Below are positions 1-9,467 of a stretch of DNA of 64,000 nt, in pieces (within the stretch, counting starts at the first letter, position 1; each line of letters begins with the position of its first letter). The translations under genes and the position numbers were made by a program. This DNA comes from JAHDNZ01 sp036721855. Lineage in GTDB: Bacteria; Bacillota; DTU065. Under the pieces are notes generated by a model. That model saw only the letters and a list, made by a program, of their open reading frames with translations, did no database searches and was not told where the DNA came from. The stretch covers positions 5,013 to 69,012 of the forward strand of contig DAIMKF010000008.1 of assembly GCA_036721855.1 (NCBI GenBank), written 5' to 3'.

Positions 1-1
1 G

Positions 2-565
2 TGGTCGACGCAAGACTGCATGACAGTAGATGGGCTTCCATATACCGGTTATCTTACGGCAAGTACTAAAAATATATTGGTAGCTACAGGTTTTGGTAAG
101 TGGGGGATGACAAATTCTACGGCTTCAGCTCTAATCCTAACCGATCTCATTACCAAGGGAGATAGCCCTTATGCTACAGTATATAATCCGTCAAGATTTA
201 ATCTGGTGGCCTCTGGAGGTAAGTTAATAACAGAAAATGTGGATGTAGCGGTAAAACTTATAGCTGGCAAAGTAGTTTCGGCACCACTTAATGTAGATAT
301 TGATATTGGTGAAGCCAAAGTAATAACAGTAGATGGTGAAAAAACCGGTGCTTATCGTGATGATAAAGAGCAGTTACATCTTGTCGATATAACTTGCACT
401 CACTTGGGATGTGAATTAGTTTGGAATGAGGCCGAAAAAACCTGGGATTGCCCCTGTCATGGTTCAAGGTTTAGCTATCAAGGTGATAATATTGAAGGGC
501 CTGCCTTTAATAGGTTAAAAAGGATTGGTGAAGGCCCCAACATAAAAGACCCAAATATATTTTGA
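2..565 (+). CDS. FAD-dependent oxidoreductase with C-terminal Rieske [2Fe-2S] domain, 3' part
   Basis: The gene enters from the left edge: the frame is open from base 2, so only the last 187 residues are seen. The first residues (WSTQDCMTVDGLPYTG) resemble the substrate-side C-terminal part of DadA/glycine-oxidase-like FAD enzymes, and the ATG at base 20 is internal. The last third is a Rieske cluster domain with CTHLGC and CPCHGS, the paired Cys-His ligands. In this family the Rieske domain probably passes electrons to or from the flavin; the substrate cannot be told. A strong hairpin begins on the stop codon. Family assignment is firm, exact reaction unknown. Confidence 0.85.
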   Translation, partial: WSTQDCMTVDGLPYTGYLTASTKNILVATGFGKWGMTNSTASALILTDLITKGDSPYATVYNPSRFNLVASGGKLITENVDVAVKLIAGKVVSAPLNVDIDIGEAKVITVDGEKTGAYRDDKEQLHLVDITCTHLGCELVWNEAEKTWDCPCHGSRFSYQGDNIEGPAFNRLKRIGEGPNIKDPNIF

Positions 566-600
566 TCCTAAAAAGCCACGCCCGTGGCTTTTTAGGATCA
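563..600 (+). terminator. Rho-independent terminator after the Rieske oxidoreductase
   Basis: Perfect 18-bp inverted repeat (563-580 with 583-600) with only two bases between the arms, starting on the TGA stop. The real loop is probably a few bases wider. The arms carry an A-run and a T-run, so it could work in both directions. Confidence 0.8.
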
Positions 601-784
601 GTATGTAGAGAAAAGCTATAGTTTTTTACACCAAGTGAGTCTTCTTTTAGAGATCTCCGAAAATACCTTGCTTTGGTATATAATAAAATAGAGAAAGGCT
701 TAAGAGTCGGTAGATTAATTAAGAATGAAAAAACAGCAGTTACCACTTAGCGGTTAAGTTTAAGAAGAAAGGGGATATGATATT

Positions 785-1198
785 ATGTGGAAAGTTTATG
801 CAGTACTGTCAGCAGTATTTGCCAGTTTAACTTCAATTTTGGCAAAAGTGGGCATTGAAAGTGTCAATTCTAATCTAGCTACGGCCATTAGAACAGTGGT
901 TGTCTTAGTTTTAGCCTGGGGTATTGTCTTTATCACCGGAGCTCAAGTAGGTATTAGAGATATTTCTAAAAAAAGCATGATATTTCTTATTTTATCTGGA
1001 CTGGCAACTGGGTTTTCCTGGTTATTTTATTATAAAGCTATCCAGTTAGGTGATGTTTCTAAAGTGGTACCCATTGACAAATTTAGCATTGTCTTAACAA
1101 TGATACTGGCTTTTTTTATTTTAAAAGAAGAAGTTACCATGAAAACAATCATAGGTGGACTGTTTATAAGTGCCGGTACTTTTGTTTTAATCCTCTAA
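785..1198 (+). CDS. EamA-family (DMT) small membrane transporter
   Basis: 137 residues, nearly all hydrophobic, with about five predicted membrane segments and a single EamA repeat (usual two-repeat members are about 300 residues). The pattern VVPIDKFSIVLTMILAFFILKE near residues 95-115 is typical of the single-repeat EamA proteins, which probably act as dimers. Substrate is unknown; drug/metabolite export is the usual role. An AGAAAGGGG ribosome site lies about 10 bases before the ATG. It stands alone between the upstream terminator and yitT. Confidence 0.8.
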   Translation: MWKVYAVLSAVFASLTSILAKVGIESVNSNLATAIRTVVVLVLAWGIVFITGAQVGIRDISKKSMIFLILSGLATGFSWLFYYKAIQLGDVSKVVPIDKFSIVLTMILAFFILKEEVTMKTIIGGLFISAGTFVLIL

Positions 1199-1400
1199 AA
1201 AGCTAACTGTTCTTTTGCCATTAAAAAAGGCTTTTTTATTTGGTAGAAAATAGCACAAGTATTTTTGTTTTCTGTAAAGAAGTATGCTGATAGAGCTAAA
1301 TAGTTAAGGAATGTTGCGGCGTTTGTTTCTTTTAATGAGCCTATGAGGTAAAATGGTATTAGAAAGTGCATACAGTATTCAAAGATAAGGAGGTGTGGCT

Positions 1401-2345
1401 GTGGCAGTCCGCCTTTATTCAGTAAAGCTTTTGCAAATAATTATTGGTAGCTTTTTTGCTGCAATAGGTATTAATATGTTTATTGTTCCCAATCACTTAC
1501 TCGCCGGTGGTGTCTCAGGCATTTCAATTATTGTTCACTATATTTTTGGCTACTCAATTCCCATACTTATGCTTCTTATTAACATCCCTATTTTTATCGC
1601 TGGCTTTTACAAACTGCATTATGGTTATGTTATGAGAAGTTTGCTAGGTTTAGGTTCTCTAGCCTTGTTTATTAGTCTAACCAAACTTTATTTACCGCCG
1701 ATTCTGGTGAATGATCTTTTAATTGCGGCACTTTTTGGGGGACTATTACAGGGTTTAGGATATGGACTTATATTTAAAGGCCGAGGTTCTTCCGGAGGTA
1801 CGGACATTATCTCTTTAATTCTTCGAAGAAAGTATTCTTTTAACGTGGGCTCGTGTAATTTTTTAATGAATGCTATTATTATGGCTATTTCCCTGTCTTT
1901 TTTTGAAATTAAATATGTGGGCTATACTCTGGTATCAATGTTTATTTCCGGTTATGTGATTGATAAGATCCAGTTGGGTTTGGATAGAGCCAATAATGTT
2001 TTTATCATTTCTGACCGTTCCAATGAAGTAGCTGAAGTTATTATGCATGAAATAGGCAGGGGAGTTACTCTTTTGCAGGGTCGTGGTGCTTATTCGCAAA
2101 CCGATAAAGAAGTTATTTTAACCAGCATTTCTATGACTCAGTTACCAAAGTTAAAAGATGTAGTTTATCTAGAGGATCCAGCCGCGTTTATGATGGTGGG
2201 AGAGGCGAGTGAGGTTTTTGGCAGAGGTTTTAAACCATCACCTCTTAAAGAAAAAGAAGAATTAGAGTTCGGTCTAAAAAAAGCCTGGCGAGAAGTTAAG
2301 TTAAAAAAAGAGAAGATTCAGCTGGAGAAAACCAAATCGAATTAA
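1401..2345 (+). CDS. YitT family membrane protein (DUF161 + DUF2179)
   Basis: 314 residues: about five membrane segments in the first 200 residues, with the GRGSSGGTDIISLIL signature near residue 130, then a soluble DUF2179 domain with GRGVTLLQGRGAYS near residue 220 and a lysine-rich tail. An AAGGAGG at 1387-1393 sits seven bases before the GTG at 1401, so I prefer this start to the GTG at 1395. Function is unknown in the family; many members are uncharacterised transport-like proteins of Bacillota. Confidence 0.85.
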   Translation: MAVRLYSVKLLQIIIGSFFAAIGINMFIVPNHLLAGGVSGISIIVHYIFGYSIPILMLLINIPIFIAGFYKLHYGYVMRSLLGLGSLALFISLTKLYLPPILVNDLLIAALFGGLLQGLGYGLIFKGRGSSGGTDIISLILRRKYSFNVGSCNFLMNAIIMAISLSFFEIKYVGYTLVSMFISGYVIDKIQLGLDRANNVFIISDRSNEVAEVIMHEIGRGVTLLQGRGAYSQTDKEVILTSISMTQLPKLKDVVYLEDPAAFMMVGEASEVFGRGFKPSPLKEKEELEFGLKKAWREVKLKKEKIQLEKTKSN

Positions 2346-2347
2346 AG

Positions 2348-2378
2348 AAAGAAGCTGCGTAATTTACGCAGCTTCTTT
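2348..2378. terminator. Bidirectional terminator between convergent yitT-like and ATPase genes
   Basis: Inverted repeat 2348-2362 with 2364-2378 (15 bp, perfect). Flanked by A/T runs on both sides. It overlaps the stop codon of the minus-strand ATPase, so one hairpin appears to end both transcripts. Confidence 0.8.
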
Positions 2379-5027
2379 GGGTAAAAAAACTTTTTGAAAC
2401 TCCCCGGTAACTAAAGGCAAAAGACCTAAACTAAGAACCCAAAGCCACTGTGAAGTTGATAGAGGAACAAGACTAAAGGCTTTAGCTAGGGTGGGGATAA
2501 ACAACACCGGCAATAAAAGTAAGATAGATCCCAAAATTGCTAAGAGCATGACTTTATTGCTAAAAAGACCAAGTTTAATAAGGCTGATTTGCTCGGAGCG
2601 TGATGAAAATGCTCTTAAGAGCTCGCCGTTAATTAAAGTTAAAAAAGCCATGGTACGTCCCAGAGCGAGAGAGTTAGATACCGGAGTTTTAAGACCAATA
2701 TAGAAGGCTAATAGGGTGGTTGTGGTAACAACCAAAGCTTGGATAACTACTAAACGCCACAGCTTGCGATCTAGGAGAGGTTCTTTTGGACTGCGGGGTT
2801 TTCTTTTCATGATATCACTTTCACCGGCTTCAACACCTAAAGCGAGGGCTGGAAAGGCATCTGTCAAAACATTAACCCAAAGAAGCTGAATAGGCAAAAG
2901 CGGAACAGGCCAGCCAATCAACATAGAAATAAAGATTACCAAGACCTCAGCAAAATTGCAGGAAAGGAGGAAGTAAACAAATTTACGGATGTTAGCATAG
3001 ATAATACGGCCTTCTTTGACGGCTCCAACTATACTGGCAAAATTATCATCCATTAAAACCATATCAGCAGTTTGTTTAGCAACATCAGTACCGGTAATGC
3101 CCATGGAAATACCAATATCAGCCTTCTTTAGGGCCATGGCATCATTTACTCCATCACCGGTCATAGCTACAATGTGACCATTGGCTTTAAGAGCGTTGAC
3201 AATTCTTACTTTGTGTTCGGGAGAAACTCTGGCATAGATATGGACATTTTCAACTGCAACTTGTAGATCATCATCACTAAGTTCTGAAAGCTCTGTGCCG
3301 GTAAGAACTTTATTGTTATCAATAGCCAGACCGATCTGCCTAGCAATAGCCAAGGCAGTTTTCGGATAATCACCTGTAATCATCTTGGGAGTAATACCGG
3401 CATCTTGGCATTCTTTAATCGCTTCTTTGGCTTCTTCTCTTGGCGGATCAATCATGGCCACTAGACCTAAAAAGGTAAGAGAAGATTCGTCAAAGACATC
3501 AAGCTTATCAGGCAGTGAGGGGAGATCTTTATAAGCCAAGGCGAGTACCCTTAGTGCCGAATCAGCCAACGACTCATTGGCTTTTAGGAAGTAGTGCCTG
3601 AGATCATCGGTTACAGGTACACTTTTACCGCTAATAAGTATCTGATCTGTAACTTTAAGCATCTCATCGGGAGCACCTTTTACCAAAAGGCGATTGGTAT
3701 TATGGTAATTGATTAGAGTGCTCATTCTTTTGCGATTAGAATCAAATGGCAGTTCTAAAAGCCGGGGATATTTAAGTGATAATTTTTCTTTAAATAAGTT
3801 GTTTTTGGCGGCCGCCACCATTAAGCTGCCTTCAGTAGGGTCTCCGATTATTTCATACTGGTCCTCGTTTAAGACTAATTCAGAGTCGTTACAGAGAAGA
3901 CCTGCCAGAAGAAGTTCATTTAAACCGGCATCAGTACCTTCTAAGATTTTAAACTCGCCTTCTGGGTTATAGCCATTTCCGGTAACAGCCACAATCCCCT
4001 GAGGCAGAATCATCTTAACTACAGTCATCTGATTTTCGGTGAGAGTACCGGTTTTGTCAGAACATATAACTGTTGTAGTGCCAAGGGTTTCAACGGCAAG
4101 CAGCCTGCGAATAACAGCGTTTTTTTGGCTCATTCTGGTCATACCAAGAGCGAGCACAATGGTAACAACAGCCGGCAAACCCTCCGGAATGGCTGCCACG
4201 GCAAGAGAAATAGCTGTCATAAATAGTTCTAAAGGGCTTTCAAGTCCTCGTAAAAGACCGGTAAGAAAGACTATCACAGAAATAATTATAATTCCTAAAC
4301 CTAGTTTCTTGCCTAAACTGTCGAGTTTAATTTGCAAAGGTGTAGGCGAGGTATCAACAGTACTTATGGCTGAGGCAATTTTACCGACCTCAGTCTTCAT
4401 ACCGGTAAAGACAACGGCACCAAAACCTCGGCCATAGGTAACAATAGTACTCATATAAGCCATGTTTTTTCGATCGGCTAGCTGAGTTTTATCATCACCG
4501 ATAAAACCAGCATCTTTTACTGAAGCAACAGATTCTCCTGTTAGAGCAGCTTCTTGAATCTCTAGATTTGTTGTTTCTAACAATCTAAGATCAGCAGGAA
4601 CGCTGTCTCCTGTTTCTAAGATAACAATATCTCCGGGTACAAGTTCTTTTGCACTTAAGTATTCACGTTTACCATTTCTGAGAACTTTAGCTTTAGGAGC
4701 ACTCATTTGGGCCAATGCCTCTAGAGCTTTGTCAGCTTTATTTTCTTGCAAAAGGCCAAAGATAGCATTGATAACTACAATCATAATAATAAGCAAAGCA
4801 TCTAGTACCTCTCCCATTAGGGCGGAGATTAGAGCCGATGCCAGGAGAATAACAATCAAAAAATCACTGAATTGAGCGAGAATCTTTTCCCAAAGACTAC
4901 GCCCTTTTTTTTCAGCTAACGCGTTAAAACCATATTTTTTGCGTCTTTCATTAGCCTCTTCTGCTTGCAGACCGTTTAGGTCGGTGTTTAGTTTTTTAAG
5001 GGCTTCTTCTTTGCTTAAGCGATACAC
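2364..5027 (-). CDS. P-type cation ATPase (P2A, Ca2+/Mn2+ type)
   Basis: 887 residues with the full P2A layout: N-terminal cation-ATPase domain, actuator motif TGES (about residue 163), PEGLPAVV in M4 (about 281), phosphorylation site DKTGTLT (Asp about 324), the hinge TGDGVND, and M6 NVLTDAFPALALG. It pumps a divalent cation out across the membrane. The GTG at 5027 follows AAGGAGAG by six bases; the longer frame upstream runs through the leader hairpin, so I reject it. A yybP-ykoY riboswitch lies directly upstream, which argues for Mn2+ export (as known for riboswitch-linked P-type ATPases in lactic bacteria) rather than Ca2+. Metal choice is inference. Confidence 0.9.
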   Translation of the reverse strand: MYRLSKEEALKKLNTDLNGLQAEEANERRKKYGFNALAEKKGRSLWEKILAQFSDFLIVILLASALISALMGEVLDALLIIMIVVINAIFGLLQENKADKALEALAQMSAPKAKVLRNGKREYLSAKELVPGDIVILETGDSVPADLRLLETTNLEIQEAALTGESVASVKDAGFIGDDKTQLADRKNMAYMSTIVTYGRGFGAVVFTGMKTEVGKIASAISTVDTSPTPLQIKLDSLGKKLGLGIIIISVIVFLTGLLRGLESPLELFMTAISLAVAAIPEGLPAVVTIVLALGMTRMSQKNAVIRRLLAVETLGTTTVICSDKTGTLTENQMTVVKMILPQGIVAVTGNGYNPEGEFKILEGTDAGLNELLLAGLLCNDSELVLNEDQYEIIGDPTEGSLMVAAAKNNLFKEKLSLKYPRLLELPFDSNRKRMSTLINYHNTNRLLVKGAPDEMLKVTDQILISGKSVPVTDDLRHYFLKANESLADSALRVLALAYKDLPSLPDKLDVFDESSLTFLGLVAMIDPPREEAKEAIKECQDAGITPKMITGDYPKTALAIARQIGLAIDNNKVLTGTELSELSDDDLQVAVENVHIYARVSPEHKVRIVNALKANGHIVAMTGDGVNDAMALKKADIGISMGITGTDVAKQTADMVLMDDNFASIVGAVKEGRIIYANIRKFVYFLLSCNFAEVLVIFISMLIGWPVPLLPIQLLWVNVLTDAFPALALGVEAGESDIMKRKPRSPKEPLLDRKLWRLVVIQALVVTTTTLLAFYIGLKTPVSNSLALGRTMAFLTLINGELLRAFSSRSEQISLIKLGLFSNKVMLLAILGSILLLLPVLFIPTLAKAFSLVPLSTSQWLWVLSLGLLPLVTGEFQKVFLPKEAA

Positions 5028-5056
5028 CAAAAACTCTCCTTTCACCCTACTGAAAC

Positions 5057-5094
5057 AAAATAGGCAAGACCTCATTTGAGGTCTTGCCTATTTT
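5057..5094 (-). terminator. Leader terminator hairpin of the ATPase riboswitch
   Basis: 18-bp perfect inverted repeat (5057-5074 with 5077-5094) between the aptamer and the ATPase start, followed on the minus strand by a short T-rich tract. It fits a transcription-terminating expression platform that Mn2+ binding would prevent from forming. Confidence 0.7.
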
Positions 5095-5098
5095 AACG

Positions 5099-5172
5099 TG
5101 AACCGAGCAGGTTACCCCGCTGTACTGACGATACACGTACCTCTACCGTGGAGGTGGCTACTCCCCTCTAGA
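5099..5172 (-). promoter_or_regulatory. yybP-ykoY manganese riboswitch aptamer
   Basis: Read on the minus strand, the leader contains GGGGAGTAGCC (bases 5156-5166) and then CGTCAGTACAGCG, the two conserved loop segments of the yybP-ykoY class, in the right order and about 35 bases apart, closed by short helices. This class senses Mn2+ and commonly controls Mn exporters. Here it precedes a P-type ATPase by about 70 bases with a terminator hairpin between. Assignment is by eye from the conserved loops, not from a covariance model. Confidence 0.78.
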
Positions 5173-5232
5173 TTGTACAGATTTGGAGCTGGTTATACCT
5201 TAATTTTAACATTTTTTCATTATTTCGCAACT

Positions 5233-5264
5233 TAAAAGATAGACCTCGTAAAAGATAGACCTCG
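5233..5264. repeat. 16-bp perfect tandem duplication
   Basis: TAAAAGATAGACCTCG occurs twice back to back (5233-5248, 5249-5264) in the gap between the KorB stop and the ATPase riboswitch. It lies upstream of the riboswitch promoter region on the minus strand. Role unknown; probably a replication-slip duplication. Confidence 0.85.
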
Positions 5265-5341
5265 GCAATATCTTTTAGTTATTTTAGCCCAAAAGACAGA
5301 GAAAATTACCCAGCAGAGTATTCAAAGTATAATTTGCTAAA

Positions 5342-6196
5342 TCACACTTGATTTTCCAGATTGAGGAAAGAAAAATCAGCTGGGTTATGTGGTGTAAACA
5401 CAAGAGGTCTCTCGGGTGTATTGTTTACCCCCGCTGTGTAGCTAGGGCGGTGGCTTTTATAGATGATTCCTAAAGGGATATGCAAAGAAAACTCATGAGC
5501 TTTTTCAAAAGCCAACATTTTATCGGTAGGATCGTAATCATCCGGAAGATAGTAGACTCTATCTTGATACCATTTATACGTATTTACTTTATTAAAGGAG
5601 ACACAAGGCTGTAGTACATCAAGCAGAGCAAAACCCGGATATTCAGCGGCAGCTTTAATCATTTCTACTAGATGATCCTTATCTCCGGCAAAGGCTCTGG
5701 CGACAAATCCGGCATTCATGGCTATAGCCAAAGGCAGGGGGTTAAAAGGAGGAGTGCGTGTTCCCCAGGGAGTCATTCCACTGACATAGCCCTCAAGGCT
5801 TGTTGGCGAGGCCTGTCCTTTAGTCAGCCCAAAAACCTGGTTGTTATGGACAATATAGGTTAAGTCCACATTGCGTCTGAGAGCATGTAGCAAATGGTTA
5901 CCACCTTCTGCATAGCCATCACCATCGCCTCCAAAGACAAAAACTTTTAGAGCAGGGTTTACAAGTTTGATAGCTTGAGCGGCAGGCAATGACCGGCCAT
6001 GCAGACCGGTAAATGAATTACCTGAGATATAAACAGGGAGTTTTGCCGCCTGACCGACACCGGAAACAAACATAACTTGATGTGGTAAAAGATCCAGTTC
6101 GATTAGTGCTTGCCGAAAAGCACTGCGAAGGGCAAAGTTACCACACCCCGGACACCAAGCTGTATCTTTTAAGATATAATCATTAATATCTACCAC
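5342..6196 (-). CDS. korB: 2-oxoacid:ferredoxin oxidoreductase, beta (TPP-binding) subunit
   Basis: 284 residues, the normal size of this subunit. It shows the CPGCGN motif near residue 15 and the thiamine-diphosphate/Mg2+ binding stretch GGDGDGYAEGGNHLLHALRRN with the following NNQVFGLTKGQ. With the neighbouring alpha/gamma chain it oxidises a 2-oxoacid with CoA and reduces ferredoxin. GTG start, preceded by GGGAGGAGA, overlapping the end of korA by seven bases, so the two are translated as one unit. Substrate could be 2-oxoglutarate (fits aconitase and isocitrate dehydrogenase in this window) or branched-chain 2-oxoacids. Confidence 0.88.
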   Translation of the reverse strand: MVDINDYILKDTAWCPGCGNFALRSAFRQALIELDLLPHQVMFVSGVGQAAKLPVYISGNSFTGLHGRSLPAAQAIKLVNPALKVFVFGGDGDGYAEGGNHLLHALRRNVDLTYIVHNNQVFGLTKGQASPTSLEGYVSGMTPWGTRTPPFNPLPLAIAMNAGFVARAFAGDKDHLVEMIKAAAEYPGFALLDVLQPCVSFNKVNTYKWYQDRVYYLPDDYDPTDKMLAFEKAHEFSLHIPLGIIYKSHRPSYTAGVNNTPERPLVFTPHNPADFSFLNLENQV

Positions 6197-7920
6197 GGAA
6201 TATCTCCTCCCTCTTCGAGTCTGGCTACAATGTATTCAGGGGTTAGGGGTCTACCATCATAGCGCAAAACATAACCGGTCATGCCGATGCCGGTTTCTGA
6301 TTTGATTAGTTTACTGAATTGTCCGGTGGCATTGCCCTCAATTCCTATTCTCCCTCTGCAGCCAACAATAGAGTTAATAACATGCTCAGGATTTATAGGG
6401 TAAAGGTCAAGGAAGTGTACCATTTTAGTGGGACGTCCTCTGTGATTAATTAAGTCAACAGCTTCTTTAATGGCGCCATAACTAGATCCCCAGGAGACTA
6501 AAACAAGGGAGGCATCTGAAGGCCCATATTCAAGAGGCTTTTTAGCTTCAAGTTTTAGTGCAGCCAGCTTAGAGAGCCTTTTTTCGTGTTGTTTAAGGCG
6601 AGTGTTCGCATCTTCAATGATATCACCACGTTCATCGTGTTCGTCACCAACAGTTTTAAAAATAGCCTTGCTTCTTCCCGGTAAAGCCCGTGGCGAAATG
6701 TTATCTTCGGTTAAAAGGTGGCGTTTGTAATTTGGACCTATTAGGTCTCCGGCTTCTTTTTCTAAGAGTTTACCTCTGTTTATAGTGATTTTATTAAAGT
6801 CAAAAAAGGGAGTAGTTTTTAGGGAATCAGCTAGAAACTGGTCACCTAGGACTATTACAGGCAACTGATAAACTTCAGCGATGTTAAAAGCTCTGATCAT
6901 TGTTTCGAAAGCTGATTCGGGACTATAGGGAGCCATGACAAAACGAGGGAATTCACCCTGATGAGCATAGATGCTAAAAAGAAGGTCAGCTTGCTCAGTA
7001 CGGGTAGGAAGTCCTGTGGCAGGGCCAGGCCTTTGCATGTTTACAATAACAAGAGGTGTTTCAGTGATACCTGCCAGACCTAAACCTTCCACCATTAGAG
7101 AGAAGCCACCACCTGATGTTGGTACTAAAGCTCTGGCTCCGGCAGTTGCAGCTCCAATACCCATTATTATGGCCGCAATCTCATCTTCAACTTGCTCAAC
7201 TATGAGAGGGCATGATAATTGTTGAGAAGCCAAATACTCGGTAAGACTCGTAGAAGGAGTCATAGGATATGCACTGACAAATCGGCAACCTGCAGCTATA
7301 GCTCCCATACCCATAGCTGTAGCACCATCTATGATTAACCGTTTATCTTCTTTAACCCTACCATCGTTAAGTTTCAGCTCAAAGCCTGCAGGTCTATGTT
7401 CTTTGGCCCAGTTATAGCCGGCCAGAGTTGCGTTTTTATTTTTTTCTACAGTGTCTCGACCTTTTTTACTCCATATCTCTTCTTGGAGTTTATATAAAAT
7501 ACCAATATCTCCACCTAAAAGACCCCAGAATGAACCTAGAGCCACGGAGTTATTCATCAATTTACTACCACCATATTTTTGGGCAAGATCATCAAAAGGA
7601 ACCGGAAAAGCATTAGGGGATTTAGTTTTAACAACACTTGAATCACAGATAATTAAACCATCTGGGGTTAAATTAGCTTGATGAGTATCAAGTGATATTT
7701 GATCTAAAGCGATGAGAATTTGGCAGTTTTCTTGAACAGAGGAGATCTCTTTTTCAGCAAAACGGATGCGAAAGAAGTTATGACCACCTCTAATGCGTGA
7801 CATATAATCCTGAGTTGAAAACACATGAAAACCTGCTTTTCCACCTGCCTTTACTAGCGCATAGCCTAGTGATTTTAATCCCGTACCGGCAGCACCACCA
7901 ACAATAATTGACAGGTCCAT
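6190..7920 (-). CDS. korA: 2-oxoacid:ferredoxin oxidoreductase, fused gamma-alpha subunit
   Basis: 576 residues. Residues 1-180 form the gamma domain (IVGGAAGTGLKSLGYALVKAGG at the start; RIRGGHNFFRIRF), followed by the alpha pyrimidine-binding domain beginning with GATAMGMGAIAAGCRFVSAYPMTP and the SGGGFSLMVEGLGLAG stretch. This fused layout is standard for KorA-type enzymes. The protein pairs with the beta subunit translated just after it. The ATG follows GAAAGGAATG. Ferredoxin reduced here would feed the anaerobic electron pool. Substrate identity is inferred from context only. Confidence 0.88.
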   Translation of the reverse strand: MDLSIIVGGAAGTGLKSLGYALVKAGGKAGFHVFSTQDYMSRIRGGHNFFRIRFAEKEISSVQENCQILIALDQISLDTHQANLTPDGLIICDSSVVKTKSPNAFPVPFDDLAQKYGGSKLMNNSVALGSFWGLLGGDIGILYKLQEEIWSKKGRDTVEKNKNATLAGYNWAKEHRPAGFELKLNDGRVKEDKRLIIDGATAMGMGAIAAGCRFVSAYPMTPSTSLTEYLASQQLSCPLIVEQVEDEIAAIIMGIGAATAGARALVPTSGGGFSLMVEGLGLAGITETPLVIVNMQRPGPATGLPTRTEQADLLFSIYAHQGEFPRFVMAPYSPESAFETMIRAFNIAEVYQLPVIVLGDQFLADSLKTTPFFDFNKITINRGKLLEKEAGDLIGPNYKRHLLTEDNISPRALPGRSKAIFKTVGDEHDERGDIIEDANTRLKQHEKRLSKLAALKLEAKKPLEYGPSDASLVLVSWGSSYGAIKEAVDLINHRGRPTKMVHFLDLYPINPEHVINSIVGCRGRIGIEGNATGQFSKLIKSETGIGMTGYVLRYDGRPLTPEYIVARLEEGGDIPW

Positions 7921-7955
7921 TTTCTACATTCCTTTCTGGATTAAACGCAGTTAAT

Positions 7956-7971
7956 TTAATTAATTAATTAA
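7956..7971. repeat. TTAA-repeat palindrome upstream of korAB
   Basis: The 16-bp run TTAATTAATTAATTAA is its own reverse complement and lies 35 bases before the korA start and 18 bases after the GntR stop. It could be an operator or part of the promoter; low-complexity AT sequence makes chance possible. Confidence 0.3.
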
Positions 7972-7988
7972 GAGCCAACAAGACAGAG

Positions 7989-9086
7989 CTATTTTTTTAA
8001 GGAAAAAGTAGTATTACCAATAATAAGAGGGGCAGGTAAAACAATTTTACCAAGAGGAAGATTGGCAGTAACAGCAGTTATTATCTGCTCAGCTAAACAG
8101 GTGCCTAAAAGGTCAGAATCTTGATTGACAGTGGTAAGTTTTAGATTGTAAAAGTTATTTTCTAGATTATCAAAGCCTGTGACTGAAAGATCCTGGGGAA
8201 TATTTAGACCGAGGCCAAGGGCTTTATCAATAACCTTGTAAGCCTCGATATCATCTTTGCAAACTACAGCTGTAGGTCGCTCTCTTTGCGAAAGGCAAAG
8301 CAAGAGTTGATGCAACCCATTTTCACCTTCAGGGAAGATCCAATCATAATTTATAGTCAAACCATTTTTTGCTATTGTATGCAAATAACCATTGAACCTA
8401 TCTTCAAGGCTAGTGGGTCTGTTTGTTAAGGTACCATAAAAAGCAATTGATCTATGTCCTAAAGAAATAAGATGCTGGACAAGAGAGGTCATCGCAGCAT
8501 AGTTATCGGTAATAACATAGCCAGCATCAAGTCCTTTAATGGTTCTATCAAAAAGGAGCAGAGGATAACCATCTGCTGCTAACTGGAAGGCGTAATGACT
8601 AGCAGAACGATATGACTCATCTTCGGGCAACCAGATAATACCGGCGTTTTCACGGGCGAGGATTTGCAAGATACGATTTTCATTTTCCAGGCTATAGTTG
8701 GATTGAGCTAAGATTAAGTTGAAATTTTTTTTCTGTAGATAAGTTTCAACTTTGCTAACAACTGAAGCGGCAATATTATTCGAATGCTGTTGCAGTAAAT
8801 CAGGGAGCAAAAAAGCAATACTTTTTAAACCCTGGATGGTTTGAATGCGTTTAGGTTTATTGGCAATAACAAAGGTTCCTTTGCCCTGCTGTTTCCTGAC
8901 AAAACCTTCTTTAACTAAAACTTCAATTGCTTGACGTACAGTAGTCCTACTTACGTTATAGAAAGCTTCAATTTCATCTTCACCAGGCAATTTACTACCA
9001 ACGGGAATAGACCCGTTAACTATTTTTTGTTTTAGAATTATAAACAGCTGTTGATATAAAGGTATGGGACTTTCCCTTTGTATCAT
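7989..9086 (-). CDS. GntR/LacI-hybrid transcriptional regulator (AraR-like)
   Basis: 365 residues. The first 75 hold a GntR winged helix (IPLYQQLFIILKQKI, then SRTTVRQAIEVLVKEGFV and GKGTFV). The rest is a periplasmic-binding-like LacI/GalR effector domain ending in PQDLSVTGFDNLE and LTTVNQD, the usual sugar-sensor signature. AraR of Bacillus has this exact architecture, so the ligand is probably a sugar, but nothing shows that it is arabinose. It lies upstream of korAB on the same strand and diverges from the nucleoside kinase gene. ATG start with GGAGGTAGG. Confidence 0.85.
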   Translation of the reverse strand: MIQRESPIPLYQQLFIILKQKIVNGSIPVGSKLPGEDEIEAFYNVSRTTVRQAIEVLVKEGFVRKQQGKGTFVIANKPKRIQTIQGLKSIAFLLPDLLQQHSNNIAASVVSKVETYLQKKNFNLILAQSNYSLENENRILQILARENAGIIWLPEDESYRSASHYAFQLAADGYPLLLFDRTIKGLDAGYVITDNYAAMTSLVQHLISLGHRSIAFYGTLTNRPTSLEDRFNGYLHTIAKNGLTINYDWIFPEGENGLHQLLLCLSQRERPTAVVCKDDIEAYKVIDKALGLGLNIPQDLSVTGFDNLENNFYNLKLTTVNQDSDLLGTCLAEQIITAVTANLPLGKIVLPAPLIIGNTTFSLKK

Positions 9087-9467
9087 AGATTCCTACCTCC
9101 AAAAGACTAATGGCTAAAACAAGCCTGAAAACAGAAAGCTTATATTGCCCAAGTCTAAAAAATTTTTATTTATTAATAAGTGAGTAATTACTAAAAAGAT
9201 ATCGTAGGGAGGGTATTGAGATTTGAAGATAATTTTGCAGAGTATCTTTTGTTTCGTTCGTTTAATAACACCTAACTTCCTGCTTAAGTTTAAATTCGCC
9301 TGATGCTTATCTAAATAGAGCTAATACCTGTAAGTAAAGAGGTATATTAGCTAGAATAAAAGAAAAGAATCACAAGGCTAATTTGGTATAAGCTATAAGA
9401 AACCAGATTTTTTTATTTGCTAAATATAAAAAAAGACCAGTAACAAAGCCAGAAAGAAGGGATAAAG
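9087..9467. other. Divergent intergenic region, no gene
   Basis: 380 AT-rich bases between the divergent GntR regulator and nucleoside kinase genes. It must hold both promoters. I see no convincing -35/-10 pair, operator palindrome or RNA motif, and no open frame of useful size. Confidence 0.5.

Noticed and set aside
4039..4437. 132-codon plus-strand frame opposite the P-type ATPase
   Set aside because: Antisense shadow within the strongly conserved ATPase gene.
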